From: an uncultured Porphyromonadaceae bacterium
GTDB lineage: Bacteria > Bacteroidota > Bacteroidia > Bacteroidales > Muribaculaceae
Assembly (NCBI GenBank): GCA_947175665.1
Contig: CAMWNR010000006.1
Location: 1-49,583 of the forward strand
Direction: 5' to 3'
Length of the DNA: 49,583 bases
The notes beneath the pieces are model-generated. The model worked only from the letters and a program-made list of their open reading frames with translations. It made no database searches and was not told the origin of the DNA. Shown here piece by piece: positions 16,181 through 25,654 of the stretch. The translations under genes and the position numbers were made by a program. The number at the start of each line of letters is the position of its first letter. The stretch's first letter is position 1.

Positions 16181-18733
16181 ATGAAAAACGACTTTTCAAA
16201 ACAATTCCTCCCTATTCTCAACAGAGCATCGGAGATTGCAACTGAATTTAATGCTCCTGCTATCCGTAGCGAGCATTTTGTGCTCTCGGCTCTGAGAAAT
16301 AAGGATGGTTACGCATTTAAAATCCTCTCTCAACTCAATGTACCTATTGACAAGATGATTGAGGAACTCACAGATTATCTTACCACTTCATCTTCTTCTG
16401 AAGAGATTACCACACTTTTCGAGCAGAAGTTTAAGATCACCCTCTCTGCCATACGGCATCTGCAACTGGCAACCTCAGAAGCAAGAAAGATGAAGGCTTC
16501 CGTAATCGGTGGTGAGCATATACTCCTCTCACTTATGCACGACCAGCGCAATATGGATAGCGATTTCCTTAAGCATCTCAAAGAAGAGTATCTCAACTTT
16601 GACATTTCTATTCAGAATATCGGTCCTAATGGTCCGGAAGAGCCGATGTCAGGTGCGTCTTCATTCTCTGACGACGATGATGATGACGACGATGACGAAG
16701 CAATCTTCAATAAGAAGGCTAAACAGGCCAAAAAGGCTTCTAAAAGTGAGAATACTTCCGGCACCCCCGCGCTTGACAAGTTCGGCCACGATATGACAGC
16801 CGCCGCTGCCGAGGGTAAACTTGATCCGGTCGTAGGTCGTGAGCGTGAGATCGAACGTCTCGCCCAGATTCTTTCACGCCGCAAGAAAAATAATCCCGTA
16901 CTAATCGGCGAACCCGGTGTAGGTAAATCTGCGATAGTAGAAGGATTGGCTCTCCGTATCGTTCAGAAGAAGGTTTCTCGTATTCTTTTTAACAAAAGAG
17001 TAATCGCTCTCGATATGGCCGGTATGGTGGCCGGTACTAAATATAGAGGTCAATTTGAGGAGAGGATCAAGGCTGTACTCGACGAACTCGCCAAAAATCC
17101 GGATATTATCTTATTTATTGACGAGATACATACTATCGTAGGTGCCGGAGGTGCACCGGGTTCGATGGATGCCGCCAATATGCTCAAACCTGCCCTCGCC
17201 CGCGGTGAGATTCAGTGCATTGGTGCTACTACGCTCGATGAGTATCGCCAGAATATTGAGAAAGATGGTGCATTGGAGCGTAGATTCCAAAAAGTAATGG
17301 TTGAACCCACATCGCCTGAAGAAACTCTTGAGATTCTAAATAATGTCAAGGAGAAATATGAAAAGCATCATAATGTAGTATATACTGATGATGCCCTCAG
17401 AGCATGTGTGGCGCTAACCGAAAGATATATCAGCGATCGCAACTTCCCTGATAAGGCTCTTGATGCTCTTGATGAAGCCGGCTCACGAGTGCATATCACT
17501 AACATCGTAGTGCCTAAAGAGATCGAAGATCTCGAAGGCCAACTCGAAGAAACCACTCGTAAAAAACTCGAGGCCGCTCATGCGCAGAACTTCGAGGAAG
17601 CCGCTTCTCTGCTTAAACAGGAAAATCAGCAGAAAGCAGAGTTGTCTAAAGCCAAGAATGATTGGGAAAAACAGTTGGAAGAGGATCGCCAGACTGTAGA
17701 TGAGGAGCAGGTGGAAGAAGTTGTAGCCATGATGACCGGCGTACCTACTCAGCGTATCGCGCAGGCCGAAGGATCAAGATTGCTCGAAATGGGTAATCAA
17801 CTGCAGGGCTCTGTTATCGGTCAGGATAATGCCATCAAGAAAATCGTCAAGGCTATCCAGCGAAACCGTATAGGTCTTAAAGACCCGAATAAACCTATCG
17901 GCACATTTATGTTCCTCGGCCCAACAGGCGTAGGTAAGACATATCTGGCTAAGAAGATAGCCGAATACCTGTTTGATTCTCCCGATGCTCTGATACGTAT
18001 GGATATGAGTGAATACATGGAGAAATTCACAGTATCTCGACTTGTCGGTGCACCTCCGGGATATGTAGGTTACGAAGAGGGTGGTCAACTTACCGAAAAG
18101 GTACGCCGTCGCCCCTATTCGGTAGTTCTTCTTGATGAAATCGAGAAGGCTCATCCCGATGTATTCAACATTCTGCTGCAGGTTATGGATGAAGGTCGCC
18201 TTACTGACTCTCTTGGCCGTAAAATTGACTTTAAGAATACTATAATCATTCTTACAAGTAATGTCGGTTCACGACAACTCAAGGATTTCGGTACCGGTGT
18301 AGGTTTCCAGACCTCGGACAACATCAAAGAGCAGGCACAAGGTGTCATCACCAAGGCACTTAACAGAGCATTCTCACCTGAATTCCTCAACCGTGTCGAT
18401 GACATCATCATGTTTGACCAACTTGATCAGGAAGCACTCTTCAAGATCATTGACAACGAATTGAAAGACTTCTTCTCAAGAGTGTCAAAACTCGGTTATC
18501 GCCTTCAGATTTCGGATGAGGCCAAGAAGTTTATCGCCGAGAAGGGGTATGACCGCAATTTCGGTGCCCGTCCGTTAAAGCGTGCCATACAGAAGTATCT
18601 TGAGGATGAATTGGCCGAACTCATGCTTAAACTCAATGCCGAGGGCCAGATAGGTGGTGAGATAATCGCCAACTACACCGAGGGTGCAGACGCCTTGGAA
18701 ATTACTTACAAACCCCTTGTAGAAGAGGCCTGA
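16181..18733 (+). CDS. clpC: ATP-dependent Clp protease ATP-binding subunit ClpC
   Basis: A two-ring AAA+ unfoldase that feeds proteins to ClpP. The 850 residues show a Clp-N double repeat (residues 1-145), a linker containing nine consecutive Asp (near 163-172) and a basic stretch, AAA-1 with Walker A GEPGVGKS near 241 and Walker B LFIDEIHT, a UVR-type middle segment ([19 protein letters not shown]) that marks ClpC rather than ClpB, and AAA-2 with GPTGVGKT near 580 and [13 protein letters not shown]. The C-terminal D2-small domain is intact. The phosphoesterase gene starts 5 bases after its stop, so the two are co-transcribed. Confidence 0.95.
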   Translation: MKNDFSKQFLPILNRASEIATEFNAPAIRSEHFVLSALRNKDGYAFKILSQLNVPIDKMIEELTDYLTTSSSSEEITTLFEQKFKITLSAIRHLQLATSEARKMKASVIGGEHILLSLMHDQRNMDSDFLKHLKEEYLNFDISIQNIGPNGPEEPMSGASSFSDDDDDDDDDEAIFNKKAKQAKKASKSENTSGTPALDKFGHDMTAAAAEGKLDPVVGREREIERLAQILSRRKKNNPVLIGEPGVGKSAIVEGLALRIVQKKVSRILFNKRVIALDMAGMVAGTKYRGQFEERIKAVLDELAKNPDIILFIDEIHTIVGAGGAPGSMDAANMLKPALARGEIQCIGATTLDEYRQNIEKDGALERRFQKVMVEPTSPEETLEILNNVKEKYEKHHNVVYTDDALRACVALTERYISDRNFPDKALDALDEAGSRVHITNIVVPKEIEDLEGQLEETTRKKLEAAHAQNFEEAASLLKQENQQKAELSKAKNDWEKQLEEDRQTVDEEQVEEVVAMMTGVPTQRIAQAEGSRLLEMGNQLQGSVIGQDNAIKKIVKAIQRNRIGLKDPNKPIGTFMFLGPTGVGKTYLAKKIAEYLFDSPDALIRMDMSEYMEKFTVSRLVGAPPGYVGYEEGGQLTEKVRRRPYSVVLLDEIEKAHPDVFNILLQVMDEGRLTDSLGRKIDFKNTIIILTSNVGSRQLKDFGTGVGFQTSDNIKEQAQGVITKALNRAFSPEFLNRVDDIIMFDQLDQEALFKIIDNELKDFFSRVSKLGYRLQISDEAKKFIAEKGYDRNFGARPLKRAIQKYLEDELAELMLKLNAEGQIGGEIIANYTEGADALEITYKPLVEEA

Positions 18734-18738
18734 AAGTA

Positions 18739-19257
18739 ATGAAACGGATAGGAATTCTGAGTGATACCCACTCTCATTGGGATGACCGATTCTCATATTA
18801 TTTCGCTGATTGCGATGAGATTTGGCATGCGGGAGATATAGGATATTCAGAAATCCTTGACCGCTTGGAGTCAATAGGCCCGCGCGTAAGGGCTGTCAGA
18901 GGGAATATTGATCACGGTGAGGTAGCGCGCAGGTGCAGAGAGATTGAAATTTTCGATCTTGAAGGCGCCCGTGTACTCCTGACACATATAGGCGGTTATC
19001 CCGGCAAATGGAGCCGCGGTATGAAACGTCTGCTCCAAGAAGAAGGGGTGACCCTTATGGTAGATGGTCACTCTCATATACTGAGAGTAATGTATGATAA
19101 GGAATTAGGTTTGCTGCACATCAATCCGGGTGCAGCAGGTCTTCAAGGTTGGCATCAGAAGCGCACCCTTGTAAAATTGAGTATCGATAACGGTCAATTT
19201 AAAGATTGTGAAGTAATCGAACTCGGCAAACCTAATAATCACACTACCGAAAGATAA
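18739..19257 (+). CDS. YfcE/MJ0936-type metallophosphoesterase
   Basis: A 172-residue calcineurin-like phosphodiesterase of the small single-domain type. All metal ligands are visible: Asp9 and His11 in LSDTHSH, Asp in HAGDIGY, Asn in VRGNIDHGE, His in LLTHIGGYPG, and the paired His in VDGHSH. NPGAAGLQGWHQKRT is the usual C-terminal signature. Family members hydrolyse phosphodiesters in vitro with poorly known natural substrates. It is coupled to clpC by a 5-base gap, which need not mean a shared pathway, and a strong terminator follows. Confidence 0.9.
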   Translation: MKRIGILSDTHSHWDDRFSYYFADCDEIWHAGDIGYSEILDRLESIGPRVRAVRGNIDHGEVARRCREIEIFDLEGARVLLTHIGGYPGKWSRGMKRLLQEEGVTLMVDGHSHILRVMYDKELGLLHINPGAAGLQGWHQKRTLVKLSIDNGQFKDCEVIELGKPNNHTTER

Positions 19258-19305
19258 GGACCACGCTCCATAAAAATGGTCAGAACAGACCTGAAAAATA
19301 GTATA

Positions 19306-19345
19306 AAAATGTCGGAATTACTCTTGTTAATTCCGACATTTTTTG
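19306..19345 (+). terminator. Terminator of clpC-phosphoesterase operon
   Basis: A perfect 15-bp stem, AAAATGTCGGAATTA with TAATTCCGACATTTT, running into TTTTTTG. It is among the strongest intrinsic terminators in the window and lies directly before the gyrA promoter. Confidence 0.9.
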
Positions 19346-19346
19346 T

Positions 19347-19354
19347 TAATTTTG
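19347..19354 (+). promoter_or_regulatory. -7 box of gyrA
   Basis: TAATTTTG matches TAnnTTTG, with a TTG core at 19324-19326, 20 bases upstream, lying in the terminator loop. The expected start is near 19361, leaving a 5' leader of about 97 bases before the gyrA ATG. Confidence 0.6.
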
Positions 19355-19457
19355 TAGTGGTTATACGGCTTTATGAATACTCCTCCCGAGCGCCAATTAA
19401 AGCGCCTGAATAACAGCCGTTTCCTATGGAGAAATACAATTATGACTCCAATATTTA

Positions 19458-22034
19458 ATGTTTGAACAGAAAATGCAAGGAGACGACAAAATTATTCCTA
19501 TCAATATTGATACGGAAATGAAAAGCGCGTATATCGACTACTCAATGTCGGTAATCGTATCACGCGCACTGCCCGATGTCAGAGATGGTTTCAAACCGGT
19601 GCATCGCCGCGTATTGTTCGGTATGAACGAACTTAACAACTTTTTCTCAGGCGAAACTAAAAAGTCCGCACGTATTGTGGGTGAAGTAATGGGTAAGTAT
19701 CACCCTCACGGTGACTCTTCAATCTACCTCACAATGGTCAGACTTGCGCAGGATTGGTCATTGCGTTATCCTCTCGTGTTCGGCCAGGGTAATTTCGGTT
19801 CGATCGATGGTGACTTACCCGCGGCAATGCGTTATACAGAGGTTAAACTTGCCCGCATGGGTGAGGAAATGCTTACTGATCTTGACAAGGATACGGTTGA
19901 TTTCGTTCCGAACTTCGATAATACACTTAAAGAGCCGGCTGTACTCCCGGCCCGTATCCCGAATCTGCTCGTCAATGGTGCTTCTGGTATTGCAGTAGGT
20001 ATGGCTACCAATATGCCCCCTCATAATCTTACCGAGGCTCTTAACGGATGTCTGGCGTATATTGATAATCCTGATATTGATATTGAAGGACTCATGCAGT
20101 ATATCAAGGCTCCGGACTTCCCTACAGGTGGCGAAATTTTAGGTATGCAGGGTGTGCGTGACGCATACGAAACCGGCCGTGGACGTATCGTGATCAGAGC
20201 GAAATGTGAGATTGAGACCGATGGCAACCATGATGTTATCGTAATCTCGGAGATTCCGCACGGCGTAATCAAAAATGAACTTGTAAAAAGTATCGCCGAC
20301 CTCGTAGAGGAGAAAAAAATTGACGGTATCGCTGATATTACCGATACTTCGGCCCGCGGTGTGATGCACATTGCTATTGATATCAAGCGCGATGCCAATG
20401 CAAGTGTGATTCTTAATAAGTTGTATAAGATGACTCAGTTGCAGACCTCGTTTAGCGTCAATAATGTTGCGCTCGTCAACGGTCGCCCGCGCACTCTGAA
20501 TCTTAAAGATCTTATCAGCAACTTTGTCGAGCATCGTCATGAGGTTGTTATCCGTCGCACCCGTTATGAACTCCGTAAGGCTGAGGAGCGTGCGCATATC
20601 TTGCGAGGTTTGATGATTGCCGTCGATAATATTGACGAAGTTATCGCTATTATACGAGGGTCAAGAACTACCGAAGAGGCGCGTAATACTCTCGCAGAAA
20701 AATTCAACCTCGATGAGATTCAGACACGTGCCATAGTTGAGATGCGTCTGCGTCAACTCACCGGTCTTGAAATGGAAAAACTGCGTCATGAGTATGACGA
20801 ACTGATGAAACTTATTCAGCATCTTAACGACATCCTGAACAATGATGAGGTTTGCCGTCAGGTTATGAAGGATGAAATCACCGAGATACGCGACAAATTC
20901 GGCGATGAGCGCCGTACCCGTATCAATATGACTGTCGGCAACTTCAATGCCGCTGATTTCTATCCAAACGATGAGATGATCATTACCGTAAGCCATCTCG
21001 GATATATCAAGCGTACTCCCCTCTCTGAATTCCGTGCACAGAACCGCGGTGGCCTCGGCGCCAAAGGTAGTGACACACGTTCGGAAGACTTTATAGAATA
21101 CATTTATCCGGCTGCCAATCACGATAAACTTATTTTCTTTACCGAAAAGGGTTTATGTTACAGCCTATATGTGTATGAAATACCTGAAGGTGCTAAAAAT
21201 TCAAAAGGTAGAGCGATTCAGAACCTGCTCAGCATAGACTCTGAAGATTCTGTCAATGCCTTTATCACCATTAAGAGTACGGCAGATGAGGAGTATCTGA
21301 ATTCTCATAATCTTGTGTTTGCCACTAAGAAGGGTATGATCAAGAAAACTCCTCTGTCCGAATATAGCCGTATCAATGCCAATGGTAAAAAGGCAATCAA
21401 GATTAGAGAAGAAGATGACCTGCTGCAGGTTGCTCTGACAGATGGTAACTCTGAAATTATAATTGCTAATCGTGAGGGTCGCGCAATAAGATTCCATGAG
21501 TCGACCGTACGCTCTGTAGGTAGAGACTCAATGGGTGTAATAGGCATGACTCTCGGTTCTGAAAACGATGAAGTTGTAGGTATGATCACTATGAAGATTG
21601 ATTCTCACGACTCAATCATGGTGGTTTCAGCCAATGGTTATGGCAAGCGCTCGGATATTGATGATTACCGCATCACCAATCGCGGTGGTAAGGGCGTGAA
21701 GACCATATCTATAACCGAAAAGACCGGCGATCTCGTAGCAATTAAAAATGTGACCGATGATAACGACCTGGTAATAATAAATCAGAGTGGAATCACACTG
21801 CGTCTGTCGGTTAAAGATATCAGAGTTATGGGTCGCGCTACTCAGGGTGTGAAATTAATAGACCTTGCCAAACGTGGTGATACCATCGCTTCAGTTTGTA
21901 AGGTCGATTCAGATCCCGAGCAGGAAGTGGATGAGGAACTTTCTGATAATGAAGAGGGCATCCAATCTACTGTAGAGACTGAATCACCCGAGACATCTGC
22001 CGTCGATGGAGAGAACTCTAACGAGAATGAATAA
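19458..22034 (+). CDS. gyrA: DNA gyrase subunit A
   Basis: The breakage-reunion subunit of gyrase, which introduces negative supercoils. The 858 residues include the winged-helix domain with the catalytic Tyr near residue 125 in AAMRYTE, the quinolone-resistance region GKYHPHGDSSIY, and a C-terminal beta-pinwheel with a recognisable but non-canonical GyrA box (QNRGGLGAKG). The C-terminus is a long acidic tail rich in Glu and Ser. Ser87 matches E. coli Ser83, but Leu91 occupies the place of Asp87. ParC of topoisomerase IV has a shorter pinwheel, and the GyrA box favours gyrase. The next gene begins 66 bases downstream. Confidence 0.94.
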   Translation: MFEQKMQGDDKIIPINIDTEMKSAYIDYSMSVIVSRALPDVRDGFKPVHRRVLFGMNELNNFFSGETKKSARIVGEVMGKYHPHGDSSIYLTMVRLAQDWSLRYPLVFGQGNFGSIDGDLPAAMRYTEVKLARMGEEMLTDLDKDTVDFVPNFDNTLKEPAVLPARIPNLLVNGASGIAVGMATNMPPHNLTEALNGCLAYIDNPDIDIEGLMQYIKAPDFPTGGEILGMQGVRDAYETGRGRIVIRAKCEIETDGNHDVIVISEIPHGVIKNELVKSIADLVEEKKIDGIADITDTSARGVMHIAIDIKRDANASVILNKLYKMTQLQTSFSVNNVALVNGRPRTLNLKDLISNFVEHRHEVVIRRTRYELRKAEERAHILRGLMIAVDNIDEVIAIIRGSRTTEEARNTLAEKFNLDEIQTRAIVEMRLRQLTGLEMEKLRHEYDELMKLIQHLNDILNNDEVCRQVMKDEITEIRDKFGDERRTRINMTVGNFNAADFYPNDEMIITVSHLGYIKRTPLSEFRAQNRGGLGAKGSDTRSEDFIEYIYPAANHDKLIFFTEKGLCYSLYVYEIPEGAKNSKGRAIQNLLSIDSEDSVNAFITIKSTADEEYLNSHNLVFATKKGMIKKTPLSEYSRINANGKKAIKIREEDDLLQVALTDGNSEIIIANREGRAIRFHESTVRSVGRDSMGVIGMTLGSENDEVVGMITMKIDSHDSIMVVSANGYGKRSDIDDYRITNRGGKGVKTISITEKTGDLVAIKNVTDDNDLVIINQSGITLRLSVKDIRVMGRATQGVKLIDLAKRGDTIASVCKVDSDPEQEVDEELSDNEEGIQSTVETESPETSAVDGENSNENE

Positions 22035-22100
22035 ATAGTAAGGCAACTTGCTTTAATAAAATTGATCAATTTCAATACATACTTAAAATACCACTTTAAT

Positions 22101-23309
22101 ATGAAGAAAGTGTTGACGTTAGCACTTTGTGCGGCAACCGTAGGCTGCATTAGTGCGCAGAAAATCAATGTCGATAATGCCAAGAAACTCTCAGGTAAAT
22201 TTGACAAAATCGAAGAAGCCCGCTCTCTTATCAAGAAAGCAATGGAAGATCCTACTACCGCCAACGATGCCAATACTTATTACATCGCCGGCAAAATCGA
22301 AATGGATGCTTTTGACAAGGGTTTCCAGAACGGAATGATCAAACCTGATGACCCCTCTGCTAATCCTGAGGTTATGGCACAGGAGTTGCTTAACGCCTAC
22401 AAGTATTTCTTGCAGGCTCTCCCCCTTGATTCAGTACCCAATGAAAAGGGGGAAATCAAACCAAAGGTTTCCAAGAATATCGTAGGCACTCTCGCAGGTC
22501 ATGTCAATGACTATTTCAAGGCGGGTGCAGATATGTATAGCGCTCAGAAATTCTATCCTGAGGCATACGAGGGCTTTATAATTTATGCCGATATGCCTGA
22601 TATGGCATTCTTTGGCAACAAGGCTCCCAAACTTCTCGATGCTGACCGCGCGCAGGCTTACTTTAATGCCGGTATTTCGGCTTATAGCGGCAATGAAGTT
22701 GCTAAAGCAGCAGATGCCTTCAAAAAAGCAAGACTGTTGGGTTCGGATGATTCTAAGGTGTATATGTATGAGATAGCATGCTGGCAGACTCTGGCTCAGC
22801 GTGATTCCGCTCTCGACAAGCAAGCACAAGACGCTATCATGGAGATCGCTCGTGCCGGATTTAATAAATTCGGTCTTGAGGAACCTATCTTCTTTAATAA
22901 CCTCATCAATACCTACGTACAGGAAGAAAATTATGACAAGGCTCTTTCTGAAGTAGATGCCCTCCTTGCTCAGAATGGCAACAATGCCAATCTGCTCGGT
23001 CTCAAGGGTTTCATTTATGATCGTAAGGGTGATGACAACGCATCTATCGAAGCATACAAGACTGCAGTCGCTCTCGAAGATTGCGACTACGAGACTCTTA
23101 AGAATGCCGCAAAAAAATATCTCCGTGTCGGTAGTAACAAGTACGGCGAACTCGCTCCCGGCGACTCTGCAGGTAAACTTGCTGTAAAGACCGGCTACTT
23201 CGATGTAGCAAATGATATCTGTCAGCGTGCCAAGGGTCTAAAATCTGATGATCCCGACCTCGCTAACGTAATCGACAATATCGACTACGCACTTCAGACA
23301 TACTTCTGA
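22101..23309 (+). CDS. Exported tetratricopeptide repeat protein
   Basis: A 402-residue exported protein. The N-terminus MKKVLTLALCAATVGCISAQ is a signal peptide. VGC is only a weak lipobox, so cleavage after SAQ is equally possible. Degenerate TPR helices follow: ARSLIKKAMEDPTTANDANTYYIAGK, AYFNAGISAYSGNEVAKAADAFKKA, and NYDKALSEVDALLAQNGNNANLLGLKG split over two turns. TPR proteins are scaffolds; the partner is unknown. The start is the ATG at 22101; an in-frame TTG earlier adds 13 residues that spoil the signal peptide. It follows gyrA closely and ends in a terminator. Confidence 0.85.
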   Translation: MKKVLTLALCAATVGCISAQKINVDNAKKLSGKFDKIEEARSLIKKAMEDPTTANDANTYYIAGKIEMDAFDKGFQNGMIKPDDPSANPEVMAQELLNAYKYFLQALPLDSVPNEKGEIKPKVSKNIVGTLAGHVNDYFKAGADMYSAQKFYPEAYEGFIIYADMPDMAFFGNKAPKLLDADRAQAYFNAGISAYSGNEVAKAADAFKKARLLGSDDSKVYMYEIACWQTLAQRDSALDKQAQDAIMEIARAGFNKFGLEEPIFFNNLINTYVQEENYDKALSEVDALLAQNGNNANLLGLKGFIYDRKGDDNASIEAYKTAVALEDCDYETLKNAAKKYLRVGSNKYGELAPGDSAGKLAVKTGYFDVANDICQRAKGLKSDDPDLANVIDNIDYALQTYF

Positions 23310-23335
23310 TTTGAAATAATTATATCATAAAAGTT

Positions 23336-23380
23336 AAGCAGGCATGTTCACTAAAATTGGACATGCCTGCTTTATTTATT
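23336..23380 (+). terminator. Terminator of gyrA-TPR unit
   Basis: AAGCAGGCATGT pairs with ACATGCCTGCTT around a short loop; the U-rich tail TTATTTATT follows. Perfect 12-bp stem. Confidence 0.85.
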
Positions 23381-23531
23381 ATATTCCGGTAATATAAGAG
23401 TCTGCTTTCTTTTAAAATGTTTTTTAAGTGAAGACACTCTGAGACCTTAAAAACCGGTTGAACCTTAAAATGAGATGATTTACTGCTATTTTTTTCAAAT
23501 TAGATTAAAATTTCATTTCTCAGTTAAATGG

Positions 23532-23546
23532 AATTTATTAACTTTG
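23532..23546 (+). promoter_or_regulatory. Promoter (-7 region) of mreBCD-mrdA-rodA
   Basis: AATTTATTAACTTTG ends in the -7 box TAACTTTG (23539-23546); the same 15-mer occurs at tpiA and feoAB. The expected start is near 23553, with a leader of about 33 bases to mreB. There is no exact TTTG at the -33 distance. Confidence 0.65.
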
Positions 23547-23585
23547 TAGTCTGTAAGAAAAAACATGTTGTAAAACATTAAAAAT

Positions 23586-24611
23586 ATGGGACTTTTTTCA
23601 TTTACCCAAGAAATAGCAATGGACCTTGGCACCGCCAATTCCATTATCATTCATAATGATAAGATTGTGGTCGACGAGCCTTCAGTAGTCGCCATTCAGA
23701 ATAAAACCGATAAAGTTATCGCTGTGGGCACCCACGCTCATCAGATGGAAGGGAAAGAATCTCCCGGTATCCGCACAGTGCGTCCTCTTAGAGATGGCGT
23801 TATAGCAGACTTTGACGCTGCCGAGCAGATGATACGCGGTTTGGTTAAGATGGTTAGTTCGAAGCGCAGATGGTTCTCCCCTTCTCTCCGCATGGTGGTA
23901 TGTATCCCCTCCGGATCTACCGATGTTGAAGTTAGAGCCGTACGCGACTCAAGCGAGCACGCCGGTGGCAGAGATGTCTACATGATTTACGAACCTATGG
24001 CGGCCGCTTTAGGGATAGGTCTTGATGTAGAGGCTCCGGAAGGAAATATGATAGTCGACATAGGCGGTGGTAGTACCGAGATTGCCGTTATATCACTAGG
24101 TGGTATTGTCAGCAACAAATCAATACGTCTTGCCGGTAATGACCTTACAGCAGATATTCAAGATCACATGGGCCGGGTACATAATCTTAAAGTCGGCACT
24201 ACTATGGCTGAAAAGATTAAGATAAACGTCGGCTCAGCACTTGAGGAACTGGATGAATCAGAGGCACCCGAACCGTTTATCGTAACAGGTCCTAACAAAC
24301 TCACTTCCTTACCGATGGAAGTAAAAGTAACTTATCAGGAAATATCCCATTGCATCGACAAGACTATCATGAAGATGGAGGCTGCGATCCTCGCTGCACT
24401 TGAGCAGACACCACCCGAATTATATGCCGACATCGTACGCAATGGTATTTATCTGGCCGGTGGTGGTGCTCTTCTGCGTGGCCTTGCCAAGAGATTTACC
24501 GATCGTTTTAAAATTGAGTTTAAGATTCCTGAAGATCCCTTGCATGCAGTGGCAAGAGGTACCGGAGTCGCTCTTAAAAATATCAACCGATTCTCTTTCT
24601 TGATTAAATAA
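23586..24611 (+). CDS. mreB: Rod shape-determining protein MreB
   Basis: A bacterial actin that directs lateral wall synthesis on the inner face of the membrane. The 341 residues show the actin-fold motifs: phosphate-1 DLGTANS at 13-19, MIVDIGGGSTEIAVISLGG (phosphate-2), and the adenosine motif LAGGGALLRGLAKRF near the C-terminus. The N-terminal MGLFSFTQEIAM is amphipathic, as in membrane-binding MreB. It is the first gene of a rod-elongation operon in the standard order mreB-mreC-mreD-mrdA-rodA. Confidence 0.97.
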   Translation: MGLFSFTQEIAMDLGTANSIIIHNDKIVVDEPSVVAIQNKTDKVIAVGTHAHQMEGKESPGIRTVRPLRDGVIADFDAAEQMIRGLVKMVSSKRRWFSPSLRMVVCIPSGSTDVEVRAVRDSSEHAGGRDVYMIYEPMAAALGIGLDVEAPEGNMIVDIGGGSTEIAVISLGGIVSNKSIRLAGNDLTADIQDHMGRVHNLKVGTTMAEKIKINVGSALEELDESEAPEPFIVTGPNKLTSLPMEVKVTYQEISHCIDKTIMKMEAAILAALEQTPPELYADIVRNGIYLAGGGALLRGLAKRFTDRFKIEFKIPEDPLHAVARGTGVALKNINRFSFLIK

Positions 24612-24621
24612 GAGATAGACA

Positions 24622-25464
24622 GTGAGAAATCTCCTGAATTTTCTTATCAGATACAGCACATGGTTCGTTTTTGCGATCTATGTGCTTCTGAGTTGTATAC
24701 TGCTCACTCAGCGTGATGATTATCATGCATCTGTCATGTTTTCGAGTGCTAATGCAGTGTCAGGGAGTGTATTCCGTAGCGCTTCGACGGTTACGGGGTA
24801 TTTCAATCTGCTCTCGATAAACCGGAGATTACAGGAGTCAAATGCCTCTCTCGAAAACGAGATTCTCAATCTGCGCAATCAACTCGCTGAGTATAAAGCG
24901 ATAGTATCTGATACCGTTGATGTAAGATCTGAGAGAAGATTTGACTATGTGCTTGCATCGGTAGTAAATAATTCCACCCGACACCCTAAAAATTACATTA
25001 CGTTAAATCGTGGTACAGAAGACGGTATTCAACCCGGCATGGGTGTAGTAGACCAAAGCGGTATCGTCGGTATTGTGAACGTAGCGGGTCCGCACACATC
25101 AAGAGTAATATCAGTACTAAACGAGACTCAGCATTTCTCGGTTAAACTCAAAGATACTCCATACGTAGGTTCGCTGCATTGGAAAGGGATGGATCCCAAC
25201 GTGGCATATATGGAGGAGGTACCCCGCCATGCCAAGTATAATATCGGTGATACTGTAGTAACATCCGGTTTCTCTACTACTTTCCCGTACGGTATTAATG
25301 TAGGAACGGTAATGAATAGGGTAAAACTATCTGACGACAATTTCTATGTATTAAAAGTGAAGTTATCGTCAGACTTCAAGGCATTATCTACCGTAAGAGT
25401 GATTAAAGATATTTACAAGGCCGAACTTGATTCGCTTACAAAGTTTGATATTATCACAGATTGA
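24622..25464 (+). CDS. mreC: Rod shape-determining protein MreC
   Basis: A periplasmic scaffold that links MreB to PBP2 and RodA. It starts at a GTG 10 bases after mreB and has 280 residues: one N-terminal membrane helix (about residues 11-28), a coiled coil near 60-95 (RLQESNASLENEILNLRNQLAEY, quoted in part as RLQESNASLENEI), and the double beta-barrel MreC domain with NRGTEDGIQPGMGVVDQSG and GDTVVTSGFSTTFPYGI. No ATG offers a better N-terminus. Directly after its stop lies a 50-bp dispersed repeat, and mreD starts only 190 bases later. Confidence 0.95.
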   Translation: MRNLLNFLIRYSTWFVFAIYVLLSCILLTQRDDYHASVMFSSANAVSGSVFRSASTVTGYFNLLSINRRLQESNASLENEILNLRNQLAEYKAIVSDTVDVRSERRFDYVLASVVNNSTRHPKNYITLNRGTEDGIQPGMGVVDQSGIVGIVNVAGPHTSRVISVLNETQHFSVKLKDTPYVGSLHWKGMDPNVAYMEEVPRHAKYNIGDTVVTSGFSTTFPYGINVGTVMNRVKLSDDNFYVLKVKLSSDFKALSTVRVIKDIYKAELDSLTKFDIITD

Positions 25465-25465
25465 A

Positions 25466-25515
25466 TAAGTAATTAAAATTTATGTGCATATAAAACTTCA
25501 ATATTTTTGAGATAA
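25466..25515. repeat. 50-bp dispersed repeat, copy 1 (between mreC and mreD)
   Basis: Nearly identical to 49534-49583 at the right edge of the window: TAAGTAATTAAAATT, TGTGCATATAAAACTT and TTTTTGAGATAA are shared, with about three mismatches over 50 bases. The core TTTATGTGCATATAAA is close to palindromic. The rest of the mreC-mreD gap (to 25654) is AT-rich, with one small hairpin, AAGATAT-AAA-ATATCTT, at 25535-25551. Known mre operons usually have little space here, so this looks like inserted repeat DNA. Confidence 0.8.
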
Positions 25516-25654
25516 TTTCCAATTGTCACTCAGTAAGATATAAAATATCTTCCTTCACTCCGCATGGAAATTAGCCAAAAAGATTAAGTTTTATTGCCAA
25601 GATATTCTTTTACTGCTTAATTTCATAATATCGTTTAATTTTCATTACTTACTT

